Positions 30,271-42,282 of a stretch of DNA of 64,000 nucleotides are shown piece after piece (within the stretch, counting starts at the first letter, position 1; every line of letters begins with the position of its first letter). The notes beneath the pieces were generated by a model. The model worked only from the letters and a program-made list of their open reading frames with translations. It did no database searches and was not told where the DNA came from. The stretch is taken from NCBI GenBank assembly GCA_037367405.1, contig JAZKJV010003266.1, positions 1 to 64,000 on the forward strand. Reading direction: 5' to 3'. The translations under genes and the position numbers were made by a program. Origin of the DNA: Ottelia alismoides (taxonomy: Eukaryota; Streptophyta; Magnoliopsida; Alismatales; Hydrocharitaceae).

Positions 30271-33200
30271 AGGTTGTTTCTTGGAATGTTCGGGGGCTCG
30301 GACAACCAGAGAAAAGAAGAGTTGTGGGGTCGCTCCTTAGCGAATGGCATGCAGATATAGTTTTCCTGCAGGAAACAAAGATAGAGGTATGGGACACAAT
30401 TATGTGGAGAATGGTTTCTGGGGGCAGATTATCAGATTTTAGAGCGGTCCCATCAAGCGGGGCTTCCGGAGGCATCTTGGTAGGGTGGAATGGTGACTTG
30501 CTGGAGATGGTTGACATGGTTGAGGCGCACTATTCATTGTCCGTCGTGCTTCAGCGCAGGATTGACAGTGCTCAATTTTTGCTCTCAGCAGTGTATGGCC
30601 CCACTGGTGCTGGTGTTGGCTCGCCCCTTTGGATGGAGCTTGATTCGACGAGGTCTTCGCACCCTGATCTTCCTTGGCTCATTGGCGGTGACTTCAATGT
30701 CACTCTTTTAGCGGCGGACAGGCCTCGTGAGAGGGGAGGTTTGGACCCGGGCTCCCAGGACTTTCTTGAATTCGTGAATGGCACTGCGCTGGAGGTTCTG
30801 GATGCATCGAACGCTCGCTACACGTGGAGGAACACCTCTTCTCGCTCGCGCCTAGATCGCTTCCTCGGTTCGTTGGAGCTTTTGGACTTATTCCCATTTG
30901 CTTCGGTGACCTCGTTGCCGCGCTTGCATTCGGATCACACTCCTATTTGCTGGAACTCTGGAGAGGCCACCCGTCCCCGTAGCATATTTCGATTTGAGCA
31001 GGCTTGGCTTTTGGAGGAGGGGTTTCGGGATCGTGTTATCAATTGATGGCAGGAGGTCCCGACTACTGGTTGTGCATCTCGCGACATGGCATCTCGCCTC
31101 GAAGCCCTGAGGTGTATGTTGATGTCTTTCCGTCGTGAGGTTCGGATGCTTCGGGAAGAGAGGAGGACCGCAGCCCAGGCGGAGGTGGTAAGATTAGATG
31201 CACTGGAGGACTCTCGTGAATTATTGGCTGAGGAGGGATGTTTAAGGGAAGTAAACCAGAAGATTCTGATGGAGGAAGATCACAAGCGGGAGGTGGAATG
31301 GAGGCAGAGATCAAGGCAAACGTGGTTGAGGGAAGGAGATGCGAATACACGCTTCTTTCATGCTGTTGCTAGTGGAAGGAGGCGGCGTAACCTTATTAGA
31401 GCAATTGAGGTGGGAGGCATTCAGGTAGAAGGGGAGTGTGCAATTGGGTCTGCCGTGGTTGACCACTATCATGAGAGAAGTAGGAGAATTCAAAATGGTG
31501 GCATGCGATGGGTGGATAGGGATATTCCTGTTCTTTCTGATGTCCAGTCTGCCAGTTTAGTTCGCACATTTACACTTGCAGAGGTTCGAGCTGCTACTTT
31601 TGATCTTAATGCAGATGGGTCACCAGGACCAGATGGTTTTCCAGTCTTCTTTTTCCGTGAGTTTTGGGATCTGGTAGGGCAAGATGTGTTGGCTGTGGTG
31701 GAGGAGCTGAGGAGGGAGAACGGGGGTTTTGAACGGTTGAATCGTTCACTTATCTTTCTGCTTCCAAAGAGGGATGTTGCTCGTTCTATTGAGGATTTTC
31801 GACCAATTGCCCTATCAAATGCCATTTATCTCATAGTGGCTAAGGTACTCGCTAACAGACTACGGGAGGTGCTGGATTCAGTCATTGCAGATTCACAAAC
31901 TGCTTTCATTCCTGGAAGGTATATGATGGATGGGATAGTCACTGCTTCGGAGATTATTGCAGATTGGAAGCGAAAGAAGAGAAAGGGGATGCTTTGGAAA
32001 GTTGACTTCTCCAAGGCTTATGATTGTGTCAGTTGGAAGTTCATCTGGTCATCTCTTTCGAGGCGGAGATTCCCAGATGAATGGATTAAATGGATGAAAA
32101 GATGCGTTACTACTAGCTCTTTCTCAGTCTTGGTGAATGGGCAACAGGAGGGTGGTTTCTTCCAACCTCAAAGAGGAGTCAGGCAGGGGTGCCCTCTTGC
32201 TCCCTTACTCTTTGTATTAGTGGCTGATGCACTGTCAAGAATGGTGTCTAAAGCAGTGGATGGGAACTTCTGTGCAGGGTATCAATTGGATGGCATTTCG
32301 ATACCGATCCTTCAGTATGCAGACGATACAATGGGCTGCTCGGGAGGCTAAGGGGATGGCTACTGTGTTGAATCTATTTGGTGAGATCTCAGGCCTTAGG
32401 ATTAATGGTGAAAAGTCTGTTTACGTCGCTTTTAATATGGCAGAGGAGGAGGTAGTGGAATGTGGACTTTCATTGCAGTCCCAGCATGGGGCACTTCCTA
32501 TCAACTATCTGGGCTTACCGTTGGTGTATGGACGACTTCGACAATCTGATTGGATGCCCTTGGTGGAGCGAATGGAGCGAAAACTTGCCAGATGGCGAGC
32601 CTCTTGCCTTTCGGGGGGGGGGGTCTGGTCCTTTTGAAGGCAGTCTTATATGCCATCCCAGTCTTCTTCATGTCATCTAGGCTCCTTCCGGTGGGGATTC
32701 GTAAGCGGTTGGAGTCTTTGATGCGTCGCTTCTTCTGGGCTGGAACTGGAGATTCCAAGGGAGTACCCCTGGTTGCATGGAAGGCAGTAGTCCATTCTGA
32801 GGACGATGGTGGTCTAGGTGTTCTTGATCTTGAAGCGATGAACATGGCTCTTCTATCGAAATGGGTAGTCCGTATTTGGGGCAGTGACTCGGACCTCCTT
32901 TGCTCTATGTTGCGGAAAATATATGGGGTTGGAGGTGCCCTCTCATGGAGACCTAACTATGTATCGATGCCTTCTAATTTTTGGAGGGGGATTTGCTCCA
33001 TCCTTCCTCAGATTTCTTCATCTATGCGGCAATGTCTAGGTAATGGCGAAGCTTTTCTTTTTTGGACAGATGACTGGTCAGGCCTTGGGAATCTTTGTGA
33101 CCTTTTTCCAAGGTTGTTTGGGGTGGCGCAAAATCGAAGATTACGGGTGTGCGAGGCTTGGATTGGGAATAGTTGGTCACCTCCTTTCCGTTCAGAATTA

Positions 33201-33806
33201 TCAAATGAGAGTCTTTCAGATTTACAGTGTTTGAGAGAAATGCTTTCTCAGGCGAAAATTCCATCTGATGGACGTGACCATTGGGCTTGGTCCGAGGGTC
33301 GATTCTTGGTTAGGAAAGCTTATAAAGTTTTATACACATCCTTTATTTTTGATCCAGGGATTGCTATGCAAACTTTGAGACATATTTGGAGATGGAGGAT
33401 CCCGCGACGAGTCAAAATCTTCATGTGGTTGATGGGAAGAGAGAGACTACTGACTTGTGCTAGGAGAGCCAGATTGTTCCAGAGTTCTGATATACTATGC
33501 CAGCGTTGTTCTGAAGCTGTGGAGGATATTGACCATCTTTTCTTTGGATGTTCAATGTCAATAGAAGTTTGGAGAGAGTTAACTCTCAGGGGAGTCGCAA
33601 CGGCAAATGTTCAGTCTTTCTGGAACTCTGTTGAGACGTCGGGAAATGAACAAACACCAGTAAATGTTCTAAAGGCCGCAACACTCTGGGCGATATGGCT
33701 CGCGAGGAATGGGGCATTATTTAGGAGAGAGAGATTTTATGTGGAGAATGTTGTACATCATGCCAAATCCTTCGAGATTCTTGGTCTTTGTATTTATGAC
33801 CTTTAA
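30267..33806 (+). pseudogene. LINE ORF2: endonuclease-reverse transcriptase (broken)
   Basis: Starts in the ATGA overlap. The APE-type endonuclease (30267-31046) keeps SWNVRGLG, FLQETK, GGDFNVT and SDHTPI. A TGA at 31044-31046 replaces a probable Trp codon. The RT (31086-32340) has DGSPGPDGFP, DFRPIALSN, FIPGRYMMDG, DFSKAYDCVSW, RQGCPLAPLLF and the catalytic YADD. Straight after YADDT a deletion shifts the frame (about 32330), and an 11-G run (32613-32623) shifts it again. The last frame ends with the zf-RVT domain (WRWRIPRRVKIFMWL, CQRC...DIDHLFFGC) and a stop at 33804-33806. The role in the family is target-primed reverse transcription. Confidence 0.93.
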
Positions 33807-33870
33807 CCAGTGAATATAAAGTTTTTGGGTGCTTGCCTCTACGGCTTTGCACCCTTTTCCTTTCAAAAAA

Positions 33871-33886
33871 AAGAAATTACGTCGCA
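33871..33886. repeat. LINE target duplication, right copy
   Basis: Exact match to 28377-28392. Confidence 0.95.
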
Positions 33887-34607
33887 TGCTCTAGGGTCTA
33901 ATCGTTTCTTAAGAACCTGTTTGGATGAGGGGATAAAAAAATGGGATAAGTTTGAAGGATACAGAAGAAATGAAATTTAATCCAGAGTTGTTGTCTGATG
34001 AACCATTTTTTGTGTCTGTTGTGCGTCTAGGAATAAGATTTCCAATTAGCTTAGTGAACTTGTAAACATGCAGCGAACATCAATACGTGCACCCTAAACT
34101 CAAGTGCCTTTATTTCGAGGTCACACTAAAAATGAAAATGGCTGACGATGCCTTCCTCCAAACTTAACTTGAGTGTTAAAGAGTAGTAATAACATTTCAG
34201 AGATGCATGCAATACTTCTAATATCGTCAATCAGGAACAAATGACAATGTTTTGAGATACCCATGATCAGTTTCTTCACGTAATAACTAATGATATGTAG
34301 GATTTGGCATATTCAATCCTCTGGACGCAATTACCGGCATCAGGCCTCGTTTATACGCTCACAAGCAGAAAAAAGTGTATCCATGTTCTGAGGCAGTAGA
34401 TGGATCATGATCAACGGAAGCTCACACAAAGAGTAGTCCAATATAATTTATTCATCATATAAATCACACCGACACTTTCATATAGTAGTATCATGATCAA
34501 CAGAAGCATAAAGAGTGATCAATATAATTTATTCATCATTCATAGAAACTCCCATGTAAGACTCCAACTACGATCACGACTTCACAGCAAGCAGATAAAC
34601 AGTTCCT
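33887..34607. other. 3' flank of the X8 gene, no other gene seen
   Basis: Single-copy-looking AT-rich sequence. It should contain the 3' UTR and poly(A) site of the minus-strand X8 gene. An imperfect duplicated phrase (gtccaatataatttattcatcat / tcaatataatttattcatcat) occurs at about 34437 and 34520. Confidence 0.5.
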
Positions 34608-35244
34608 TCAAATATAAGTGCAGACGCCATAACCTGCATCAACGCGCGTAGAATCGCATCTGGTTAACACCCATATATTCTCCTCAAAATGGATAGGCAC
34701 CCAACAACAAAACAAGAAGGTGAAGATGGTTTTATGAGTAGGCCGATACTTACTGGGGTTGGTGACGGTAACAAGGGCAGACTTGCTGAAGTCGCAATTC
34801 CAGGGGTTCCGGCCCTTGGCCTGGTAGTAGAGGTTCATGACGACAGAGGCGTGGTTGATGGGGGTGTTCGGATAGAAACATGGCTTCCCAATTTCGATAA
34901 CACTTTTGCAATCCACATGGGAACAGGCGAAGTCGATGTTGGCCTGTAGGGTCCTCTCATCAGACGACGGATTCGCAACGCACCAGGTTTTTCTGTAATC
35001 CAACATACAGAGATTACAAAAGAAATAGAGGAAACCATGCATGGTTACAAACAAGAATAAAGAAGCACGTTCACCTCAAAGGTAGCATCGCAACCTGCAA
35101 AAGACGCAGTGAGAAGTGTGAGGAAAGGCCAGAATTAATCTAAGCTCGATAGTCTACAAATGTTTGTCCTTGAACATTACCACGTCCACCCAGGGAGAGA
35201 AACAGCAGCACGAACAGAAGAGTAGTTGCCAGTGAAGGTGCCAT
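34608..35244 (-). CDS. X8-domain (CBM43) secreted protein, four exons
   Basis: Exon 1 (35244-35181) starts MAPSLATTLLFVLLFLSLGG, a clear signal peptide. Exon 3 (34992-34754) gives the X8 core beginning KTWCVANPSS, with FACSHVDC, GKPCFYPNTP, ASVVMNLYYQ and NWNCDF. It ends at a strong donor (A|GTAAGTAT). Exon 4 (34633-34608) completes it with SYGVCTYI and a stop. All six X8 cysteines and the aromatic residues are present. X8 domains bind beta-1,3-glucan (callose); small secreted members act in the wall or at plasmodesmata. There is no GPI tail, so it belongs with the short, roughly 115-residue members. A micro-exon lies at 35094-35075 after a good TTTTGCAG acceptor. With the most obvious donors (exon 1 G|GTAATG and exon 2 GAG|GTGAAC) the phase does not fit exon 3. 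It fits if exon 1 runs to 35176 (AAT|GTTC) or if exon 2 runs to 35049 (TTT|GTAACC). Otherwise the gene appears intact. Confidence 0.85.
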
Positions 35245-35291
35245 TATCACCTGTTGCAGTGGGGACTTGGGAGGAGTTCAGAAGGTGACGG

Positions 35292-35325
35292 GGAATATAA
35301 AAGGGTGCAGGGTGGCTATAAATAG
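35292..35325 (-). promoter_or_regulatory. Candidate promoter of the X8 gene
   Basis: Two AT-boxes lie 50-80 bases upstream of the start codon on the minus strand: CTATTTATAG (35325-35316) and CCTTTTATATTCC (35304-35292). Either could serve as TATA box. The first is nearly palindromic and is a textbook TATAAATAG on the other strand. Confidence 0.4.
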
Positions 35326-36351
35326 TTGGGGGTGGTGTCGCTTAGCCTTCCGGAGCTGAGAGGAGGTGGGTGGTGGGTGGGGAATCTGCATGGCCGCCAT
35401 TAGCAGGTGCTCCAATAAAGGGCAGGCAAGGGTCACATGAAAGTCAAATGCATATACTAAGATGGGCAGGGGTGGTTGTTCATGGCAGAAGTCCATACCA
35501 TGCATGGCAAACACAACAACCTTCATCCTCAATCCACCTCGTATTAGTATTTCATGCTCTTAGTTTAGCTTTTAGGGCATCCCAGACGAAAGCTCTGGTG
35601 GTTACATTCCTCTGCAAATGATCACCTCTATGATACGTATCAGGAAACAGGTTGCTTCTTTGCCAAGAAAAATTCCTATTCATGTTTATTGAAAAAGAAT
35701 GCTCCCTCCATGCTGCTTAATAGAGAAAAACTGAAGAAAAAAAAAGTAGGCTTTTAAACCGTGTGAGGTGAGATAAGAAATAAGCTACTCGGTTGTGTTT
35801 GAAAAATAAAAATATTAATAAAGAATCTATCAGATGTAATCGTCATATAACCAATAGTTTATCCTAAAAAGAATGTTGTTTATCTCAAGATAATGAAATG
35901 GTATCCGGCATCTAAACGAGATCTTTATTTGATGTATATAACCAATTTCAATGTAACGCTCAAACTTTAAGAAGTGACATTGTGATACTCGGGCTTTTAG
36001 ATTTGATCTGAATTCTTGAACTAAGTTTATCTAATGCTAGAATGTTGTGATGAAAACAAATCGAAAACAGATCGCATATGATTATTTTCGTATCTATAAT
36101 CACTTTTACTATATCGAATATGAATATGTATATGAGTTGGATATTTATTTACAAAATCATATCCTTACATAATTGGATACGGGTTCAGATTGAATATTCA
36201 TCGTACGAATCCAAGATCGATTAAAGAGTGAATGTGAATCAAATAAGTACCAAGTATGCAATGATTTAAAAAAGACATCATTACATTTCAACACACATTA
36301 TAATAAAAGTATTCAGCCAATAAATAAAACTTATAGTTGCAGAAGAACTGT
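35326..36351. other. Upstream intergenic region, nothing recognised
   Basis: AT-rich sequence between the X8 promoter and LTR-E. No open frame with a recognisable domain, no terminal repeat and no RNA gene were seen. Confidence 0.5.
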
Positions 36352-38330
36352 TGATGAACCGATATCCGATGCGGTTAAGATGGTAAAAATATCACAATTG
36401 TCGTTGTTTTCAACCACGCGAATCGGTCAACGAGAAAAATTTGTATTTTAAACCACTTAAAAGATAATCAAACAATCAATGTAAATGTAAACGGTTTCGC
36501 TATTATATTTACATGGTATAGCGACCAGGGTCGAACACAAGGAGCATAATTTCAAAACTATGTAGTCAAATTATGAAATTAAATTTTTAGTGGTTTTACT
36601 TATTTTATTTATTTTAATTTTTAAAACAAGCACAAAGGAATAAAAATGCACACACATTTCTCTTTTTATATTTTTCAGAATATTAAAAAATGCTCGAAAA
36701 ATTACAAAGAAAATGTTTTTGAGTTTATATGTTCTATAATATTTTTAGTAGATTTTTCAACTTTTTCTGATGTTTTTGTGATTTTATAAAATCAAATAGT
36801 GAAAAATAAGGGAAACAATGTACAACCACGAGTATTTTGCAACTTAAAAATACGTTAAGTGCCCAATACTCCTAGAAATCATTTTTAAGCTAAAGTTCAA
36901 TTAAATATCTACAAACAGAGACCAAGATCAGATTTTTTTAATTTTTTTTAGAATTTTCTACAACTTTTTTTAAGATTTTTCGTTTTTCGCATTTCTTTGA
37001 AGTTTATTCAGAGTAATGCAAGAAAATTGGACGGAAATTAAAAGACAACAAAACACACCTACAATCATTTTTTTGGAATTTTTAGGCTAATTTTTGAATT
37101 TTTATAAATTTTCTAATTTTAGGCAAACAAAAATTACACTGCTTTTTATTTTTTAAATAGATCAAACATCAACAAATGCTATGAAAATTTTAAACAATGT
37201 AGAAGAACATAACAGGAACATACACCGTTTTTTTTTTGAAAATTTTTAGATCATGAAAAATATTTATTCCATCAAAAAGAGCATGCAAAGTTTATGTCTA
37301 AAATTTAGAGACTATATTGCTATTCAAAAGTTTTTGGACTGAATATAAATAAAATGAAAGGTGGGGTTCAGCCGCAAATTATCCAAGTAGCATGTGTAGT
37401 GCACGCGACCTTCAATTTGGAGCAGGGACTTCTTTGCAAATCGAATAACGTCCAAGAGCTTTGATATAATTTTCTAAAAGATTTTTTTATTTCAAAAACA
37501 CAGCCCTAGGATTCAATCCGTTGCTTTTCTTCTAAGAATGGGATGGAATGCTGGCCGCCGCCCGCCCTTCTTCTCCAAGCCAAAGGGCGGCGGGTGGCGT
37601 CGGCGTCCTTCTCCCACGCGGGCGGAAGGCGCGGCGGCGGAGGAGCCTTCGACCAGGCCGCGGGGGTGGCGTCGGCGAGAGGCTGGAAGGGGCAGTCAGA
37701 GGAGGTGCGATGCTAGGCGCCGTCGCTGCGAAGTGGGGTGGCGTTGCGCGGGGAGCTCGGCACGGCGAGCTCGGCGAGGCCGCGCACACCGCAGGGATAT
37801 GTGCTGGGCTGGAGGGGTTTCGAAGCGACGCAGCCTTGAGAGGAAGGCCGTCGAGCGTGCTGGCGCTCACGGTTGGGTGCTGCTGGGCTCGGTTCCGGAG
37901 GGCGTTCGATGGAGGTGTTGATTGCCGTCAGTCGACGGCCCTGACGTTGACGGGTGGACTGAGGGCCAAAGGATTTATGTATAAATAAAATAGTGTAAAA
38001 TTTATACAAATATATAGGAAATTTATGTACAATTTTTTTTGGATTTTTGAATGAAAGACCCTATCTCCCCTTGCTTTGTTCCTGATCGATCGGGTTAAGT
38101 CTTGACCTTCTCTCAGGGTTTGAGTTAGTATGTATTTATTATATAAACACATTATTTATTTTTCTTTTCTTCTTTATTCTTTTATTTTGAATACAAAAGT
38201 ATTAAAAATGCATATTAACAAATGCATGCAAAATGATAATTACATGAAATTAGTGGGTATTTACATGTGTTTGACTACGGAAATGAAGTTAAAAATAAAA
38301 GAATAAAGGTAATGAATCGTGGATTCATCA
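36352..38330 (-). mobile_element. Solo Athila-type LTR (LTR-E)
   Basis: A 1979-bp unit from TGATGAACC to GGATTCATCA, with the TCGCTAT/ATAGCGA stem-loop near its left end (36497-36524), the gaccagggtcgaac phrase, a GC-rich core (37540-37960) and a T/A-rich end, the same layout as element A LTRs. No primer site or PPT is next to it. The flanks ACTGT and ACTAC match at only three of five bases, so the target duplication is decayed or a boundary is off by a few bases. Open frames in the GC-rich core run on both strands and are not genes. Confidence 0.8.
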
Positions 38331-38401
38331 ACTACCTTATAGATATAGTTGTTAATGGGATAAAACCTACTTTAAGACTTACTGTATTTACAATTCCAAT
38401 T

Positions 38402-39029
38402 AAGTTGTCAATGCAAATAGATGTAGCGGTTATCAGAGATTGATCAAATGCATTAACTTGGGTTTAGCTTAGTTGTTTACTAACTCAATATTATATATGT
38501 AAATAAGCGTATAGGAAAAAATGGGTCTCCCCCCCCCCCCATTTCATGCAAAATTTTTTTATTTTTTTCAAAATATCACCATGTATCTTCATATATATAT
38601 CCCTCCTATAATTAAGTTGTCAAGGCAAATAGATGTAGCAGTTCTCGGAAATCGATCAAATGCATTAACTTAGGTTTAGCTTAGTTTTTTACTAACTCAA
38701 TATTATATGTATGAGTGTGTGTATAGGGAAAAATGGGGCTGCCCCCCCCCCATTTTCGCGCAATTTTTTTTCAAATTATCACCATGTGTATTCATCTATA
38801 TATCCCCTCCTATAATAAGTTGTCAAGGCAAATAAATGCAGCGGTTATCGGAGATCGATGCATTACCTTGGGTTTAACTTAGTTGTTTACTAACTCAATA
38901 TTATATATGTAAGTGCGTATGCGTGTGTGCGTGCGTGTGTGTGTAAATGGGGTTGCCCCCACCCCCATTTTCGTGATCTTTTTTCAAAATATCACCATGT
39001 GTGTTCATCTATATATCCCTCCTATATGT
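38402..39029 (+). repeat. Three tandem units of about 205-212 bp
   Basis: Units start at 38402, 38614 and 38817 with aagttgtcaa(t/g)gcaaata. Each contains a ctaactcaatattatat phrase, a poly-C stretch next to cccattt, tatcaccatg and an atatatccctcctata end. The second half of each unit is similar to the arm of the foldback repeat that follows. Confidence 0.85.
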
Positions 39030-39179
39030 CACTCGAATTTCGTCAGAAACGGAGATTCCTATGCCATCCATCTAGAACATATAATTTTAACGGTCTAAAC
39101 ATTTCTGTAATCGACTTATTCTAAATGGAGGGTATGTGAGTCTCTGTTTCTGATGAAATTCAAATGACATATAGGAGGG
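38942..39179 (+). repeat. Foldback element F1, left portion
   Basis: aaatggggttgcccccacccccattttcgtg at the left pairs, as an inverted repeat, with sequence now located to the right of solo LTR-C (42172-42260). Between the arms lies a hairpin core with attttaacggtct and two opposed ccatccatctagaa / ttctaaatggaggg arms. No coding capacity. The layout is that of a MITE or foldback element. Confidence 0.7.
39175..39179. repeat. Target duplication GAGGG, left copy (LTR-C)
   Basis: Partner at 42172-42176. Confidence 0.85.
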
Positions 39180-42171
39180 TGATGATTGCGGAATATACCT
39201 CTTTAATAATCGATAATTGTAGTATAGGAGGCGAAAAACGATTCAACAAAAATCACAATCTTTGAATATTGTGGAATATTTTTACTTGGCAAGTGTACCA
39301 AGGTCGAACACAGGGACACGAGCTACTCTATCTATTTATTGAATATCGATCAGTTGGAGCATGTGTGAATTATTTCTCAACTTTAGGCCTTCATGCAGAT
39401 GCACAAGATGCATTATGAAAATTATAATGAAATAAAATGATGCATGCATTTTTTAGTTGATTTTTATATAATTATAAAATGGTACGAGAGAGAAATACAA
39501 CGATTAATTATATGCAGAATATAAGATTACAAAAACGCTTGAAAAGATCATTTAAATTGTGCAATAGATGATGAATTGAAGTCAGGGTCATTTTGAGTAC
39601 AACAGTAAAGTAAGTCATCAAATCAGAGCAAGGACAAGTAGAGCAAGGTCATCATCTAACATTAAAAATCGCTTCTTTTAAAATTATATCAGATGAGAAA
39701 ATTAGACATGCTATGAGATAAATGAAGAAACATGGATCAAAATGACACTAAAAGCATGCAGTTCAAATATATGATGCTCAAGTTATGAAGAAAACAATGC
39801 AGGGGCATAATTGTAAATACAATACAAGAAATAAAAGGATAAATATTATATTTAGGTCCATGTAGGGACCTAAATGTAATTTTCAAAAACCAGCAGGGCC
39901 TTGATGTAATTTTTCCATGTGCACAGGGCATTTCTGCAAATTCTAGAAGTTGCGAGGTACCCAGGCACTCATGTGAGGCACGTGCCTAGGGACCAATATG
40001 CAAATATCAGAAGCTTCTTGGTCTTTCATGTAAATTACCCAGGCCCTCACTTGCAGTGCACGTAAGGAGCCTAGGCTCGGGAGCCTCGCAGGTTCGGTCT
40101 GACGTGGCACAAGATGGTGGCTCGAGTCTTGGCTCGGTGGACCTGAGGCTGCTGGATCGGATTGATGCTTGGGCATCCACGTGTCTTCATCATGGCCGTC
40201 CGATCCAGATGATCGGACGACACCTGTAGTGTCTTCTTCGCCGCAGGCCATTGGAGGAGGCGGGGCTCCGGCGGGCTCGCCGGAGCACCACCGTGCTCTA
40301 GCGGACTGCCTGATGGTCGAAGAATCTGGCTGAGCCCCTAGCAAAGCTCGTGGAGTCTAGGTGAAGCTCCGACAACGTCTGAAATGACAAGGAGGAGGCA
40401 GGTAATCGGAGTGGTTGCACGAGACTGGCGTGGAGGCGCAAGCTCTGGTCATTGAAGATACCTGCAATGTTAAGCATAGCCGAAGCATGTGTATTGTATG
40501 TGCAAGTGCTATGGGTGAGATGGAAATGGGTGGAGGGCCTGCGGTGACGGAGAATGCGGTGGCCCTTGGGAATCCTCTACCGTGACGATGAAGGAGTGGG
40601 TCGGAACGCGGTAGGGTTCTGGAGGAAGGAGAATGTGGGGCGAGGATGAGGGTGAACTGGCAGAGATGGTCAGATGATCAATGGAGGGTGGGAGTGAATG
40701 GAGGTGGTGCGATAATTAGGAGAAAAAGTAATAAAAGGTAGAGGAGATGACCTGGAGGTCGGAGAGGAACCGACAGAGGAGGTTGCTTGGGCTGAGGTCC
40801 TAGAAGGTCATCAGGTCGTCGCCTAGCTGGGCAACCAATCCAGCGAGCTCAGCGGACACCGAAGGTGCCGCGACATGGCCGGGAAGACCATGGATCACAC
40901 CTGGGTGGTGTGTTCATTATCACCTCGACAAGGCCGCCCTCCACTGTGACCGGAGGGCAGAGGAAGCTAGGGCGAGCCCCAGTGAAGTGGTGGATGCGGT
41001 GAAGTGTGGCGGAGGAAGGGTTTTATAGGTGGAGGCCCATCTATTATGTGGTGGCTGGAGAAGTTTGAACGACTGGGGGAGTGATTGCGGAGTGAAGAGG
41101 CGAGGTTGGTGAGGCGCGTAAAGATGGCGGGAGAACGACCGACATAATGGTGGTGTTACGAGAGGGATAACAGGCCGGAGGGGTTGGTAGGAAATGGAAG
41201 GGGAAGGAGACGTGGTGAGGCGTAACGGACGAAGAGGGAGGGATTTTAGAGGTAGACGATGATGTTCGGACCGTTGGATCATGTGATCCAACGGTCAGGA
41301 AAAGGGCGCTGGTAGAGGGATGGGATCAGATCAAAGATCTAATCCAGCGGCGGAGAGTTAGGCAGTAGCGGATGGCTAGGATGTGACATGGCGTTTTATC
41401 CTACGGTGGGGACTGGGGGGATACGTGGCGTAGTGAGAAGTGTAGTATGAGGAGCGATCGAGCGGCAATGGAAAAGGGGCGACGTGGCACGTGGAGAACT
41501 GTGGGATAGGGGGTGGAATCTAATGACTGTGGATGAGGCGCTAGGGGGCGGCAAGGATTAAGATCTGATGTCCGATTAGACGGTTGGGAATTGAGTGAAG
41601 GATGAACGGTGAAGATGGAGGCAGGCGGCAAGGAAATCGACGGTTTAGGAGAACGCCAGGTGGCGGAAGAGGGACGGGCCACGTGGGCGGCCAGAAGGCG
41701 CCACGTGGCCCAATCAGAAAATTAGAAAAATGAAAATAAATATAAATACAAAAGAAATAGTTAGAAGCAAAATTAGGAAAAAGTCAAAACATGAAAGTTG
41801 TTCGTCTCAATGAGATCTACAAGTTTCATGTTAGACAAAATGTCAAAAGAGGTCATTTGTACAAAAAATATTTTTTGGGGGGTATTTTTAAGAGGGTAAA
41901 AACATCGATTTTTATCTTTTGAGTTGTTTTTGTATTTTTAACCTTTTTAAGGGTTAGGGAGTTATGGATAGTTACTCTACCTAATTTTTAAGGATTTTTG
42001 ATGGGAAAATAAATACAAAGAAAATAAAGATAATTAAGTACTATTAATTAAGGTTAATTATACACAATATAATACAGTATCAAAAAGAGGAATTATTGGT
42101 AGATTTTATTGGTTTGATTAAGCTAGTGGATTAATTAACGACTTTTAGCATGATGAATACGAGGTTCATTA
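39180..42171 (-). mobile_element. Solo Athila-type LTR (LTR-C)
   Basis: A 2992-bp unit from TGATGATTGC to gaggttcatta (the usual final CA is TA), flanked on both sides by GAGGG. It has the ccaaggtcgaacacaggga phrase near the left end, a block of 'N-nucleotide untranslated' style AT-rich sequence, a 1.6 kb GC-rich core (40080-41700) and the gatgaat..ttcatta end. There is no internal element sequence, so it arose by LTR-LTR recombination or insertion of a lone LTR. It splits foldback F1. Confidence 0.88.
41021..41028 (-). promoter_or_regulatory. TATA box of LTR-C
   Basis: The minus strand reads CTATAAAA inside the GC-rich core, where an Athila LTR promoter is expected. Confidence 0.45.
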
Positions 42172-42282
42172 GAGGGATATGCAGATAAATATACATGGTC
42201 ATATTTTGCAAAAAAATATGAAAATGAGGCAGGGACAACCATGTTTGGGGTAGCCCTATTGCGCGCACACACACACATGAGT
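42172..42282 (+). repeat. Foldback element F1, right portion
   Basis: Starts with the right GAGGG copy. gagggatatgcagataaatatacatgg is the reverse complement, with changes, of the ccatgtgtgttcatctatatatccctcc arm at 38994-39021. A (CA)n run at about 42265-42280 closes it. Confidence 0.7.

Larger units (their letters stand above)
28393..33870 (+). mobile_element. L1-type LINE, near full length
   Basis: A 5.48 kb non-LTR retrotransposon flanked by a perfect 16-bp target duplication, with a 27-base 5' leader, ORF1 and ORF2 overlapping by four bases, a short 3' end and eight A residues at the tail (33865-33872, two shared with the duplication). The identical duplication points to a fairly recent insertion compared with the LTR elements. 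ORF2 has one stop and two frameshifts, so the copy is not autonomous now. Confidence 0.95.

Noticed and set aside
29528..30517. Minus-strand open frames within the LINE
   Set aside because: Shadows of ORF1 and ORF2 caused by GC-rich codons; no domain.
37532..37988. Open frames of 100-146 codons in LTR-E
   Set aside because: They lie in the GC-rich LTR core, occur on both strands and have no recognisable motif.
38402..39029. CRISPR-like array
   Set aside because: Only three long units with diverged sequence in plant nuclear DNA; no short direct repeats with unique spacers.
39286..39320. gtcgaac phrase near LTR ends as a Pol III B-box
   Set aside because: It resembles ggttcgan but has no A-box at a sensible distance and no T-run terminator.
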